From Pseudomonadota bacterium (GTDB lineage Bacteria > Desulfobacterota > WTBG01 > CAIYCZ01), in NCBI GenBank assembly GCA_026388865.1, contig JAPLIX010000464.1:2337-12837 (forward strand): a stretch of DNA of 10,501 bases, written 5' to 3'. The notes below the pieces were generated by a model. That model did no database searches. It saw only the letters and a program-made list of their open reading frames with translations, and had not been told where the DNA came from. This document shows positions 1-7,624 of the stretch, piece by piece. Both the position numbers and the translations under genes were made by a program. Each line of letters begins with the position of its first letter. Position 1 is the stretch's first letter.

Positions 1-2
1 CC

Positions 3-1283
3 TCTGCTGCACCCCGGCAAAGCCCTTTTTCAACAGAAGAAAAAAGGCCGCCGCTGGGAATAGGCTCTCTTATAGCGCTTTTAAGAACTGAAGGGCATAA
101 GGTCCTTTTTATTGATAATTATTTAAAACCGGTTTCCTTCATTGAGCAGGGATATCTGCAGAAAAACCATGTTGACTGCCTCGGTGTCTATGCAAACACC
201 ATCTGCTGGCAGGACACGCTGCGTATCCTGCGGGCGATTGAGAAGTTGCGCAAGCGGGGCAGTTGGCGCGGCAAAATTTTAGTGGGAGGTCCACACACCT
301 CAGCTGCCCCTGAAACCATTCCTGCATTTGTCGACCATATAGTACAGGGGGAAGGCGAAACAGCGGTCTTGGAAATTGCGAGGGGCAGGGTCAATGAGCG
401 CATAGTAAAAAAAGAAAGAAGGACTAATCTTGATGCCCTTCCATTTCAGCCCTGGGACATTTTTGCTCAGATGCCGTATGATTTTTCATGTCAATGGCTA
501 AGCGTAAAGCCAATTTTTACCCTGAACACCAGTCGCGGGTGCCCTTTTAATTGTACATTTTGTTCCGTGGGGTCAATATGGGGAAAGCTCTATACCTATT
601 ACTCTGCTGAGAGGATCATCTCGGAAATAGACTACCTCGTCAAAACTTTTGGTGCCAAAGGAATTTATTTCCGGGAAGACAATTTCACGCTGAAAAAGGA
701 GCGGGTCATATCGTTTTGTGAACTGCTGCTGAGAAAAAACATGCCCATACAATGGATGTGTGAAACGCGCATTGATACCCTCGATGAAAATCTTCTTACC
801 CTTATGCGCCGCGCAGGATGTGAGGCCCTCTATATTGGTGTTGAAAGCGGAAGCCAGAGAGTGCTTGATTTTTTAAAAAAGGGGATTCGCGTTGAGCAAG
901 TCGAGAATATTTTCCGTCTTTGCCATACCATAGGCATAAAGACCTGCGCGAGCTTCATAGTTGGCATTCCTACTGAAACTGAAGCAGAACGAGCAGAAAC
1001 AATAGCTCTGAGCAAGCGCTTGCAGCCCACCACCTCATGGATTAATGTGTTTGTTGGCATTCCCCGCAGCCCTCTCTATGAGTACGTTTTAAAAAATCAC
1101 CTGTATGAGGATATAGATACATGCGGACTGGTATACTTAAAAGGACATAACCAGCTGGTGGACCAGTTTTATCGGGGTGATCCAAAGAGAAAAATCCCCG
1201 GGCACCCCGCAGACCAAATAAAGACAGCTTTAAAAAATTTTCTTCTCAGCGTTTGCGGTAAACAGCCTAAGAGGGCGCATTAA
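3..1283 (+). CDS. B12-binding radical SAM enzyme (5' partial)
   Basis: The frame is open from the first complete codon at nt 3 and no ATG is needed at 246, because typical family sequence lies upstream of it. A PPLGIGSL stretch (nt 48-71), then EGHKVLFIDNY, matches the start of the cobalamin-binding Rossmann domain, so probably only about ten residues are missing. ILVGGPHTSAAPE (nt 276-314) and VQGEGE (nt 342-359) belong to the same domain. The radical SAM [4Fe-4S] motif CPFNCTFC (CX3CX2C) has its cysteines at nt 540-542, 552-554 and 561-563. It is followed by YFREDNF, TRIDTLDENLL, IGVESGSQ and FIVGIPTET, all usual in this superfamily. The cobalamin-ligating DxHxxG motif is not visible, so the lower axial histidine may be absent. 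Such enzymes methylate or rearrange unactivated carbons. The substrate is unknown; modification of a sugar or lipid carrier is only an inference from the neighbours. Confidence 0.93.
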   Translation, partial: SAAPRQSPFSTEEKRPPLGIGSLIALLRTEGHKVLFIDNYLKPVSFIEQGYLQKNHVDCLGVYANTICWQDTLRILRAIEKLRKRGSWRGKILVGGPHTSAAPETIPAFVDHIVQGEGETAVLEIARGRVNERIVKKERRTNLDALPFQPWDIFAQMPYDFSCQWLSVKPIFTLNTSRGCPFNCTFCSVGSIWGKLYTYYSAERIISEIDYLVKTFGAKGIYFREDNFTLKKERVISFCELLLRKNMPIQWMCETRIDTLDENLLTLMRRAGCEALYIGVESGSQRVLDFLKKGIRVEQVENIFRLCHTIGIKTCASFIVGIPTETEAERAETIALSKRLQPTTSWINVFVGIPRSPLYEYVLKNHLYEDIDTCGLVYLKGHNQLVDQFYRGDPKRKIPGHPADQIKTALKNFLLSVCGKQPKRAH

Positions 1284-1293
1284 ACTATCTCTT

Positions 1294-2256
1294 ATGAGTA
1301 TACATGCCGGCCATAGTCCGACCGTATCAGTGCTGATGAGCGTATACAACGGGGAACAGTTTCTCGGCGAAGCGGTGGAGAGCATCCTCGATCAGACGTA
1401 TCGTGATTTTGAATTTATCGTTGTCAATGATGGATCAACAGACGGCACCGGAAAAATACTGGAAGCATATCATGATAAGAGAATAGTTTTAATACATCAG
1501 CGGCATGCCGGTTTAACAAAGGCCCTCAATCAGGGGCTGTCCATGGCACGTGGTGCATATATTGCCAGAATGGATGCAGACGACATCTCGCTGCCGGAGA
1601 GGCTGGAAAAACAAATTGCGTTTCTGGAAGACAGCCCGGCTGTTGGCCTTATTAGTTCTCATTTTTATGTAATTGATCATGAGGGGAAACAGGTCAGCCT
1701 GTGCCAGCCCCCTGTTGCGAATGAGGTATTACAGAACGCACTGCTCACTGAGAACCAATTCTGTCACGGGGCAGCAGTGTTTAGAAGCGACTGCATAAAA
1801 ACGGTTGGAACATACCGGGACTTTTTTAAATTTGCCCAGGATTTTGATTTGTGGCTGCGTATTGCCGAAAAATACCACTGTGGCAACCTTGGACTTCCGC
1901 TTTATAAATGGAGAGGTGATACGCGCTCGCTGTCGCTCAGTTCCCTGAAACAGAAAGACAATCAGTTTGTTTACGCAGCCTTTGCCATTCTGCTGGCACA
2001 GGAGCGGCGGGCATCAGGGATGGATCGTCTGCAGCAATATCCTGAAAGCCATTGGGATTTGAAAAATAAATTGAGCTTTAATGCACGAAGAACCATTTTA
2101 TCACCGCTTTATTTCATGACGAGCAAAGGTTTGCATAGAAGGGCAGATATTTCCTCGGCTCTCATGCTTGCCCAAAAAGCCCTTTTGTGTAATCCTTTTT
2201 CGTGGAGAATTTGGAAACATCTCGTATATATGACGATTTTAAATTATTTAAAATAA
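1294..2256 (+). CDS. GT2 family glycosyltransferase (GT-A fold)
   Basis: This is a 320-residue inverting glycosyltransferase expected to act on the cytoplasmic face of the inner membrane with a nucleotide-sugar donor. VSVLMSVYNG (residues 11-20) and FIVVNDGSTD (41-50) form the nucleotide-binding half. MDADD (93-97) carries the metal-binding DxD signature. AQDFDLWLR (181-189) is the usual (E/Q)D region holding the likely catalytic base (D183), and CHGAAVFR (157-164) lies just before it. The C-terminal third is helical and basic (RRTILSPLYF, AQKALLCNPFSWRIWKHL), resembling the TPR-like tails of many GT2 proteins. The gene begins 10 nt after the radical SAM stop, which suggests co-transcription. 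No strong Shine-Dalgarno sequence precedes the ATG; the nearest purine run (GAGGG) is about 20 nt upstream. Donor and acceptor cannot be assigned. Confidence 0.94.
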   Translation: MSIHAGHSPTVSVLMSVYNGEQFLGEAVESILDQTYRDFEFIVVNDGSTDGTGKILEAYHDKRIVLIHQRHAGLTKALNQGLSMARGAYIARMDADDISLPERLEKQIAFLEDSPAVGLISSHFYVIDHEGKQVSLCQPPVANEVLQNALLTENQFCHGAAVFRSDCIKTVGTYRDFFKFAQDFDLWLRIAEKYHCGNLGLPLYKWRGDTRSLSLSSLKQKDNQFVYAAFAILLAQERRASGMDRLQQYPESHWDLKNKLSFNARRTILSPLYFMTSKGLHRRADISSALMLAQKALLCNPFSWRIWKHLVYMTILNYLK

Positions 2257-2306
2257 ACTGATAAATAACATGCCGTATTACCATTAACGCTCAAATTTTC
2301 CATACA

Positions 2307-3455
2307 ATGTCTTATCCAAATGAACCCATAATAAGCATTATTATTCCTACCTGCAATCGAGCACAGTTCATCGCACACACCGTAGACAGCGTGCTTAATC
2401 AAACATATAAAAATAATGAAATTATTGTGGTTGATGATGGCAGCACGGACAATACCAGAGAGGTCCTGGAAACCTACCGGGATAAAATTAAATATATCGT
2501 AAAAAGTAACGGGGGCGTCTCTTCTGCGAGAAATACAGGCATACAGGTATCTCAAGGGCAGTATATTGCTTTTGTTGATGATGATGATCTGTGGCTTCCA
2601 GAAAAACTTTCACTGCAGGTGCATCTCATGGAGAAAAAACCAGCAGTGGGGTTGGTTTATTGCGGTTCCATTAAAACAAAAAAAGATGGAGAATTTATAG
2701 GTGAAATAAGGCCGGAAAAGAAAGGGGCTATTTTTAATGATTTGGTGTGCAGCAATTTTATCGTTGGCTCAGCTTCCGCTGCTATGGTTCGTCGAGATGT
2801 TTTTTCCAATGCCGGATATTTTGATGAAAACCTTTCCCCCTGTGCAGACTGGGATTGCTGGATACGCATTGCGCAGTTCTATGAAATAGACTACGTAGAC
2901 GCGCCCCTGGTGAAATTAACCATTCACGACAGCATGCAAAAAAATTTATCTGCAATGGAGAAAGACACCTTTTGTATCCTCGACAAATACTGGCCGGCGC
3001 TCGGCAGTGAAAAACAGACGATTGAACGGAAAAACTATATATACAGCAACCACTGTATCAATTTTGCATGGAAGTATTACGGCGTAGGAGACGAGCAATC
3101 TTTTAAAAGACTTATAAACAAGGCGCTTGAATACTATCCTTTAAATAAAATATATATTTCGGGGGACGACTTTGCTGTAAAAGAAAAGGCCCTCTCTGAA
3201 GTTTACCAGCGTTTCTGGGATAGCCACCCGCTGCTCAGGGCCAGCAGGAAGAAAGCTTTTGCAGCGCAGTATCTGCAGCTTGCGTGGGAATATTACCACC
3301 AGGGAGATGTGCGGAATTTTCGCCGGTGCATTGGGCGGATATTTCGTGCATCATTTCCTAAAATCCCTTTACGGCTGTCCATACCATACTTAAAATCATT
3401 TTTAGGGAAATCTGTTTCTGAGAAAATACATACTGCACGGCAGAAAATTTTTTAG
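2307..3455 (+). CDS. GT2 family glycosyltransferase with helical C-terminal tail
   Basis: This 382-residue GT-A enzyme belongs to the same broad family as the preceding gene but is clearly a different protein. ISIIIPTCNR (residues 9-18) and IIVVDDGSTD (39-48) form the donor-binding core. NGGVSSARNTGI (68-79) is the typical following helix. FVDDDD (89-94) is the DxD region and ADWDCWIR (180-187) the likely catalytic-base segment. Residues from about 215 to the end are a helical tail with two similar segments: AWKYYGVGDEQSFKRLI (254-270) and AWEYYHQGDVRNFRRCI (326-342). Over 27 aligned positions I count 9 identities, a TPR-like pattern. The ATG is the only plausible start, since the in-frame stop at 2262-2264 is followed by no other ATG or GTG. 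No Shine-Dalgarno sequence is evident. The 50 nt gap upstream shows no clear terminator. Confidence 0.94.
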   Translation: MSYPNEPIISIIIPTCNRAQFIAHTVDSVLNQTYKNNEIIVVDDGSTDNTREVLETYRDKIKYIVKSNGGVSSARNTGIQVSQGQYIAFVDDDDLWLPEKLSLQVHLMEKKPAVGLVYCGSIKTKKDGEFIGEIRPEKKGAIFNDLVCSNFIVGSASAAMVRRDVFSNAGYFDENLSPCADWDCWIRIAQFYEIDYVDAPLVKLTIHDSMQKNLSAMEKDTFCILDKYWPALGSEKQTIERKNYIYSNHCINFAWKYYGVGDEQSFKRLINKALEYYPLNKIYISGDDFAVKEKALSEVYQRFWDSHPLLRASRKKAFAAQYLQLAWEYYHQGDVRNFRRCIGRIFRASFPKIPLRLSIPYLKSFLGKSVSEKIHTARQKIF

Positions 3456-3529
3456 CCCGACACACTGAAAGATGAGGTCTGGGGCAGCTCATTTAAAAGG
3501 GTTATCGGACACGCAGTTTTTTTAACACT

Positions 3530-4429
3530 ATGCTTTTGCGCCGCATTAAGAAAAACCAGAAAATAGCCTTTTGCCTGGGAGACGGGTGCGGGCTGGGAAA
3601 CCTGCTGCAGGCGCTCACTGCGGTGCAGGCGCTGCATGAAGCAGGACATACTGTTGACCTGTTTCTTTCCGGCACGGCTTACCGCGGCATCAGCGAGATA
3701 GTGAAAGGAACGCCCTTTGTGAGAACCATGTATGAAAACACCTATCAAAATAACGAAACGTTCTATGATGTCTGCATCAAGTCGTTTTTATCGGACCACC
3801 GGGTGGACAATGCAAAGAAAATCATAAAGCTGAAACCAGACTGGAGCCGGGGCTCAGAGTATGAACTCTACTGCCGGACAGCAGTAAAGCTTGGCGCCAC
3901 ACAATTCAAGCCACCCGCGCTACACATCGCCGACAGGCCGTTTCATCTGCAACCGCGGAGCATTCTCTTCCATGCAGGCTGTTCACAACGAAAGCTGTGG
4001 GAGCGCAAGCGATGGCCGCACTATTCGGAACTGGCAGAGCGATTAGTGCAGGATGGCTTCAGCCTTTATTGCTGCGGCGCTGAAGATGAAATCATCCATC
4101 ACCCGCGCGTCACCGCGTATAACTCCTTGCCGATTCAGGAAACTGCAGCGCTGATACAGCAGTGCGAGCTCTTTGTGTCAAATGACAGCGGCCTCATGCA
4201 GCTTGCTGCTGCCCTGCGGAAAAAGCAGATTGCCATTTTTACCGCAACCAATCCAAAGAAAAGTGCTCCGTACTACAATCCGAACAGCTTTATCATAACA
4301 CCACCAATAACCTGTTTTCCCTGCCAGGGTAACGAAACGGTCTGGGAAAATTGTCATGACTGGCGATGCCGTGAAGCCATAACCGTGGATGCAGTATATC
4401 GATTGATAAAAAAGGTAACAGCCGCATAA
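3530..4429 (+). CDS. GT9 (heptosyltransferase-family) glycosyltransferase
   Basis: This 299-residue GT-B protein is related to the ADP-heptose:LPS heptosyltransferases (WaaC/WaaF/WaaQ family). The N-terminal domain opens with FCLGDGCGLGNLLQAL (residues 14-29), a variant of the GT9 glycine-rich acceptor-side loop. Residues 144-167 (ILFHAGCS, then KRWPHYSEL) begin the C-terminal donor-binding domain. FVSNDSGLMQLAAAL (215-229) is the family hallmark, usually NDTGPMHLAAAL; here T, P and H are replaced by S, L and Q. A cysteine-rich tail follows (C262, C265, C275, C280), as in many GT9 proteins. The length is slightly short for the family. Family membership supports an LPS-type envelope, but heptose specificity is not established. 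The 74 nt upstream gap holds no better start: an in-frame TAA lies at 3494-3496, and no Shine-Dalgarno sequence is seen. Confidence 0.9.
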   Translation: MLLRRIKKNQKIAFCLGDGCGLGNLLQALTAVQALHEAGHTVDLFLSGTAYRGISEIVKGTPFVRTMYENTYQNNETFYDVCIKSFLSDHRVDNAKKIIKLKPDWSRGSEYELYCRTAVKLGATQFKPPALHIADRPFHLQPRSILFHAGCSQRKLWERKRWPHYSELAERLVQDGFSLYCCGAEDEIIHHPRVTAYNSLPIQETAALIQQCELFVSNDSGLMQLAAALRKKQIAIFTATNPKKSAPYYNPNSFIITPPITCFPCQGNETVWENCHDWRCREAITVDAVYRLIKKVTAA

Positions 4430-4463
4430 GAGTGCTTCAAGACATTCCCGCGCTTGGATACGT

Positions 4464-5231
4464 ATGGATAAAAAGATTTCAATCATTATCGTTTCCCATA
4501 ATTTAACCAGTTGTCTGAAACGGTGCATTACGAGGATTGAGGAACATACTGAAAGGAAACTGGTAGAGGAAATAATTATTGTGGATAATGGGTCAGCCCC
4601 TCCGTACCGAAAAGATGATTTCGCGCAAGTAACATCTTTCCCGGTCTCGTTTATGCGCCTGGACACTAATGGCTCTTTTGCGGCCGCCAACAACAGAGCA
4701 GTCCGCATGGCAAAAGGATATTATGTATGCTTCATGAATAATGATATAGAAGTAATAAAAGGCTGGCTCCCGCCATTATACCGTTTAATTGAGAGTGATG
4801 AGCGGATAGGTGCAGTCGGGCCTAAAATGATTTTCCCGGATGGCACTATTCAGTTTGCTGGCTATGAACGGGATGCTAAAACATCATTCCAGAAACACAA
4901 ATTCAGAAATGGCAGCATTGAGCATACCATACCAGAGGCCAACTGCCCCGGCCCGGTATCTGCGCTGACCGGTGCCTGCCTGCTGGTGAGACGAGAGGAT
5001 GCGCAGCTTGATGAGCGATACTGGTATGGCTGCGAAGATGTGGATTTGTGTGTGCACCTGAAGCAAAATGAAAAGGTTATTTTTTATCAGCCTCAATCAG
5101 TGGTTATTCACCATGAGGAAACCACGCGGGCAAGCGGCCTCATTGCGATTGATTTTGAAAAAAACCGAGCGCTGTTTAAAAAAAAATGGGGCAGAAACTG
5201 GGAACAGCTGCTGTGGAAGGTCGTTACCTGA
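4464..5231 (+). CDS. GT2 glycosyltransferase, WbbL/rhamnosyltransferase-like
   Basis: This 255-residue GT2 enzyme is of the type often annotated as rhamnosyltransferase or WbbL-like. KISIIIVSHN (residues 4-13) and EIIIVDNGS (36-44) form the donor site. NGSFAAANNRAV (69-80) and FMNNDIEV (90-97) match the subfamily, with NND replacing DxD. GAVGPKMIFPDGTIQFAG (116-133), ALTGACLLVRR (167-177), the catalytic-base region YGCEDVDLCVHLK (188-200) and VVIHHEETTRASG (213-225) are all subfamily signatures in the expected order. The protein looks complete although short. The start is the only reasonable ATG, with a weak GGA a few bases upstream. An A9 run at 5178-5186 encodes the lysines of FKKKWG near the C terminus. 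Rhamnose as donor is a family guess, not shown by the sequence. Confidence 0.93.
   Translation: MDKKISIIIVSHNLTSCLKRCITRIEEHTERKLVEEIIIVDNGSAPPYRKDDFAQVTSFPVSFMRLDTNGSFAAANNRAVRMAKGYYVCFMNNDIEVIKGWLPPLYRLIESDERIGAVGPKMIFPDGTIQFAGYERDAKTSFQKHKFRNGSIEHTIPEANCPGPVSALTGACLLVRREDAQLDERYWYGCEDVDLCVHLKQNEKVIFYQPQSVVIHHEETTRASGLIAIDFEKNRALFKKKWGRNWEQLLWKVVT
5178..5186 (+). repeat. A9 homopolymer near the 3' end of a GT2 gene
   Basis: Nine consecutive A bases encode three lysines (residues 239-241 of the GT2 at 4464-5231). A slip here would change only about the last 14 residues, so the effect on function would probably be modest. Confidence 0.9.
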
Positions 5232-5256
5232 CCGCAGCCCATAACCAATCACCTGT

Positions 5257-5260
5257 GGAG
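5257..5260 (+). promoter_or_regulatory. Shine-Dalgarno GGAG for the GTG-started GT4
   Basis: GGAG lies 10 nt before the GTG at 5271, somewhat long spacing but the clearest ribosome-binding site in the left half of the window. It supports GTG as the start, since the conserved MKIGFFYVPYYP N terminus begins exactly there. Confidence 0.55.
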
Positions 5261-5270
5261 AGCACTGTTT

Positions 5271-6368
5271 GTGAAAATTGGTTTTTTCTACGTTCCGTAC
5301 TATCCGCTAACCACGAGCAGGTCAGTGCATGGCTATCAGCTGGTTAAGGCACTCAGGAAAAGGGGACATCAGATACTTTCCTGCCTGGGTGACGGTAACC
5401 CGGACTGCATAAATTTTGAGCGAAGCAAAAGCGGCGCACTGAAACTTGCCCGGCAGGCTGATGTCCTTTATATACGCATTACCGGGCGGCCGGGTCATTC
5501 CTTTCTTGAAAAATCCACCCTCCTGAAGTTAATCAGACCTTTTTCTCTGCCGGTTGTATGGGAAATAAATGCCCCTGTGGAAGAGGTTCGGGCGAATATA
5601 TCGCCCGGCCCGGACTGCGAGGCCCTGATCCGCAGTGAAAACCGCAAGCGGAAAGCACTGGCCCGTCTTGTCGATGCAGGTATCGGAGTCTCTGAAGTTC
5701 TTAAAAACTATATTCAGGAATTTTTACATATTCAGAAAGCGTATTATATCCCGAACGGGGCAGATCCGTGTCTGTTCGATGCGTCACGCATGGAGGAAAC
5801 CGCGCTTGCCCATCTGAAGGATATGTTTAAAATATTCTGGACGGGAAATGCCGGCACCCCGTGGCAGGGGGTTGAGGTAATTATTGAACTGGCGAAGAAA
5901 ATGCTGACCATTGATCCGGACATTTTATTTGTTCTTATTGCCGGAGACAGCCTGTGGGATTTCCCCGTTTTGAAGAACCTGCTTATTTTAAGGGAAGTGC
6001 CCTATGTGGCTGTTCCCCACTATCTCGCCAGCGCGGACCTGTGCCTGTGTCTTTACAAACCCTACGACTGGATTGAATATGGCTTCTACGGGTCTTCGCT
6101 GAAGCTTTTTGATTACATGGCGGCAGGTAAGCCCGTTATTGCATCAGACATGGGCCAGCTTTCAGCCGTTATCAAGCATGACGTGAATGGTGTTCTGGTT
6201 GGCCAGGATGTGACGAGTATCATCGAACGCATCCGGGAGCTCAAGGGTAATGAACAAAAAAGAAAACTGCTCGGAGCCCGTGCTCGTCAGGATGTAGTCG
6301 ATTACTATAACTGGGACCGTGTCGCGCAGCAGACAGAAGACGTGCTGCAGGAAGTTTGCCGGGGGTAA
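5271..6368 (+). CDS. GT4 family glycosyltransferase (GT-B fold), GTG start
   Basis: This 365-residue retaining-type glycosyltransferase starts at GTG. The N-terminal Rossmann domain begins MKIGFFYVPYYPLTTSR (1-17), with the acceptor-side helix HGYQLVKALRKRGHQI (20-35). GIGVSEVLKNYI (137-148) and AYYIPNGADPCLF (157-169) mark the domain linker; IPNGaD is a GT4 hallmark. The donor domain contains IFWTGNAGTPWQGVEVII (188-205) and LKLFDYMAAGKPVIAS (277-292). In that last stretch the classical EX7E pair is not kept: the second glutamate is D281 and the first falls in GFYGSS. This occurs in GT4 branches with an LKLFEYMAAGKPV motif. YADL-like ASADLCLCLYKP (253-264) precedes it. The gene sits 39 nt after the WbbL-like GT2 and 29 nt before the split GT4. 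Donor and acceptor are unknown. Confidence 0.93.
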   Translation: MKIGFFYVPYYPLTTSRSVHGYQLVKALRKRGHQILSCLGDGNPDCINFERSKSGALKLARQADVLYIRITGRPGHSFLEKSTLLKLIRPFSLPVVWEINAPVEEVRANISPGPDCEALIRSENRKRKALARLVDAGIGVSEVLKNYIQEFLHIQKAYYIPNGADPCLFDASRMEETALAHLKDMFKIFWTGNAGTPWQGVEVIIELAKKMLTIDPDILFVLIAGDSLWDFPVLKNLLILREVPYVAVPHYLASADLCLCLYKPYDWIEYGFYGSSLKLFDYMAAGKPVIASDMGQLSAVIKHDVNGVLVGQDVTSIIERIRELKGNEQKRKLLGARARQDVVDYYNWDRVAQQTEDVLQEVCRG

Positions 6369-6380
6369 CCCGCACCCGGC
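6358..6380. repeat. Inverted repeat straddling the GT4 stop codon
   Basis: GCCGGG (6358-6363) pairs with CCCGGC (6375-6380) across an 11 nt loop containing the TAA stop. No T tract follows, so this is not a convincing intrinsic terminator. It could be a weak pause, an RNA-stability element, or chance. Confidence 0.3.
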
Positions 6381-6397
6381 CCTAATGCTTTCCGGTA

Positions 6398-6892
6398 ATG
6401 ACCACAATGCCGCACTCAAACAATAAAAAAATACTGATGATTATTGGCCTTTTTTATCCCTTTGTTGGCGGGGCAGAACGGGAATGCCAGAAACTGTCAA
6501 AAAAATTGCAGGAGCAGGGGTACTCGGTCTCAGTTTTAACTCAATATAGAGATGCTCTTCCTGCCTATGAGGTTATTGATGATATTCCGGTATATAGAAA
6601 AATCCGCGGCTGGCACCTGTATGAGATTACCTACATGATCTCTGTTCTCATATTTCTTTTCAGGCACCGGAAGCATTTCGATGTTCTCTGCTGTTTTGGC
6701 TTATATCTGTTTACTGCACCAGCGATTCTGTTTGGCCGTGTTACCGGTAAAAAGGTTTTTTTTCGTCTCGAAGGTGCGGGAGAGATTGGAGATTTTGGGA
6801 GTATTTCGCAGCTTACGCTGCGAAATTTTATCCTGCGATGCGCACAATGGGCTGACGGCATTATTGCCATCAGTAAGATCAAAAGCTTATGA
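6398..6892 (+). CDS. GT4 glycosyltransferase, N-terminal half (split gene)
   Basis: This 164-residue frame holds only the N-terminal acceptor-side domain of a GT4 enzyme. ILMIIGLFYPFVGGAERE (residues 13-30) is the typical first strand and GGAE loop. It continues through SVLTQYRDALPAYEVIDDIP to a hydrophobic stretch around 76-90 and ends ADGIIAISKIKSL, just where the linker to the donor domain should begin. It aligns without gaps to the intact GT4 at 8455-9621: 26 of 61 residues match over the first conserved block, by my hand count. The frame stops at TGA 6890-6892. The next frame (from 6889) carries the missing half, so the two together equal one normal GT4 of about 390 residues. A second in-frame ATG lies at 6407; neither has a good Shine-Dalgarno sequence. 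Alone it lacks the donor site and should be inactive. Confidence 0.85.
   Translation: MTTMPHSNNKKILMIIGLFYPFVGGAERECQKLSKKLQEQGYSVSVLTQYRDALPAYEVIDDIPVYRKIRGWHLYEITYMISVLIFLFRHRKHFDVLCCFGLYLFTAPAILFGRVTGKKVFFRLEGAGEIGDFGSISQLTLRNFILRCAQWADGIIAISKIKSL
6756..6763 (+). repeat. T8 homopolymer in the split GT4 N-terminal half
   Basis: Eight T bases encode the phenylalanines of KKVFFRL. The gene's frame disruption lies about 120 nt downstream, so this tract is not the visible cause, since the frame remains GT4-like past it. Confidence 0.9.
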
Positions 6893-6900
6893 GCAATGGA
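6868..6900 (+). other. Frame-change junction with ATGA overlap in split GT4
   Basis: Homology passes from the frame ending IIAISKIKSL to the frame reading LMSNGFSRRKIHRIPNSVD. The stop TGA (6890-6892) overlaps the ATG (6889-6891) as ATGA. The intact relative reads SKSREEALAEGF here, so the break falls in the variable linker. Going from the first frame to the second is a -1 shift, as expected if one base (or four) is missing. CAAAAGC at the site does not form a standard -1 slippery heptamer. The options are a sequencing or assembly error, a recent inactivating indel, or translational coupling of two half-proteins. Confidence 0.8.
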
Positions 6901-7572
6901 TTTTCCCGCAGAAAAATTCACCGAATTCCAAACTCGGTTGACACCACTATATTTTACCCCCGCTCTCCGGCACACAGTGAATCAGTCCCCATAATCAGCT
7001 ATATCGGGCGACTCAGCAGAGAGAAGGGTCCTGATACCCTGCTGAAAGCGATAAACCAGCTGCAGGGTCGGGTAAGCCATTTCAAGGTCTTTATTGTTGG
7101 AGATGGTGAACTGAGGCCCATGCTCCAAAACATGGTTCGTGAGTACGGCCTCAAAGACTGTATAAGTTTTACGGGTTCCGTGCCCAATGTAGTGGACTAT
7201 TACCAGCAGTCCCAGGTAGTAGTTATGCCTTCATACTCGGAAGGAATGCCCCTGGTTCTTCTTGAAGCAATGGCATGCGGTGTTCCAGTCATTGCCTCAC
7301 GGGTGGGGGGTATCCTGGATGTAATGGGCCTGCCGGATCAGGATGCGCCGGAACCTGAAGGATATTGGATAAGCGAGCGGGGCCTTCTGGTTACACCAGG
7401 AAATGAACATGCATTGGCAGCAGCGCTGTATAGACTGATCACCGATCAACAGCTGATAAAAAAGGTCTCTCAAAACGCCCTTGCACATATAAGAGCCGGC
7501 TACACCTTGGAACAAGTGATTAAAAATTACATTGGGCTATTTACTGTTAGAAACCCTCGGCAAACTTATTAA
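6889..7572 (+). CDS. GT4 glycosyltransferase, C-terminal donor-binding half (split gene)
   Basis: This 227-residue frame holds the nucleotide-sugar domain missing from the frame upstream. IHRIPNSVDTTIF (residues 11-23) is the GT4 linker. ISYIGRLSREKGPDTLLKAI (36-55) and VFIVGDGELRPML (68-80) are the glycine-rich phosphate-binding strands. YSEGMPLVLLEAMACGVPVI contains the EX7E catalytic/donor pair (EGMPLVLLE), followed by ASRVGG. Between DVMG and GLLVTPG it has about ten more residues than the 8455-9621 relative (PDQDAPEPEGYW region). The apparent start is the ATG overlapping the upstream stop, with no clear Shine-Dalgarno sequence, so expression as a separate protein would depend on coupling. 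As a free half it is unlikely to work without the N-terminal domain. It is most simply the 3' part of a frameshifted gene spanning 6398-7572. Confidence 0.85.
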   Translation: MSNGFSRRKIHRIPNSVDTTIFYPRSPAHSESVPIISYIGRLSREKGPDTLLKAINQLQGRVSHFKVFIVGDGELRPMLQNMVREYGLKDCISFTGSVPNVVDYYQQSQVVVMPSYSEGMPLVLLEAMACGVPVIASRVGGILDVMGLPDQDAPEPEGYWISERGLLVTPGNEHALAAALYRLITDQQLIKKVSQNALAHIRAGYTLEQVIKNYIGLFTVRNPRQTY

Positions 7573-7624
7573 GCTCTATAACGTACGCAGCAGCATAAAA
7601 ACATAGACAGCATTTTTAAAGGGT

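Noticed and set aside
3472..3525. 17-codon ORF in the gap before the GT9 gene (possible leader peptide)
   Set aside because: It is very short, with no run of regulatory codons, no attenuator-like stem pair and only a weak purine stretch before the ATG.
4178..4708. 176-residue open frame on the minus strand
   Set aside because: It runs antisense across the GT9 end and the WbbL-like GT2 start, both of which have clear family motifs. The translated product shows no recognisable domain.
6358..6380. Intrinsic terminator after the GT4 at 5271-6368
   Set aside because: The six-pair stem has no following T tract and overlaps the stop codon. Downstream genes continue in the same direction.
6868..6892. 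Programmed -1 ribosomal frameshift joining the GT4 halves
   Set aside because: The site (ATC AAA AGC) does not form a standard slippery heptamer: slipping AAA back one base gives CAA. I see no strong downstream stem.
6681..6941. 86-residue third-frame ORF across the split GT4 junction
   Set aside because: It lies within GT4 coding sequence in the other two frames and has no family features. Its VRSKAYEQ segment is only a partial chance match to the linker and does not bridge the two halves.
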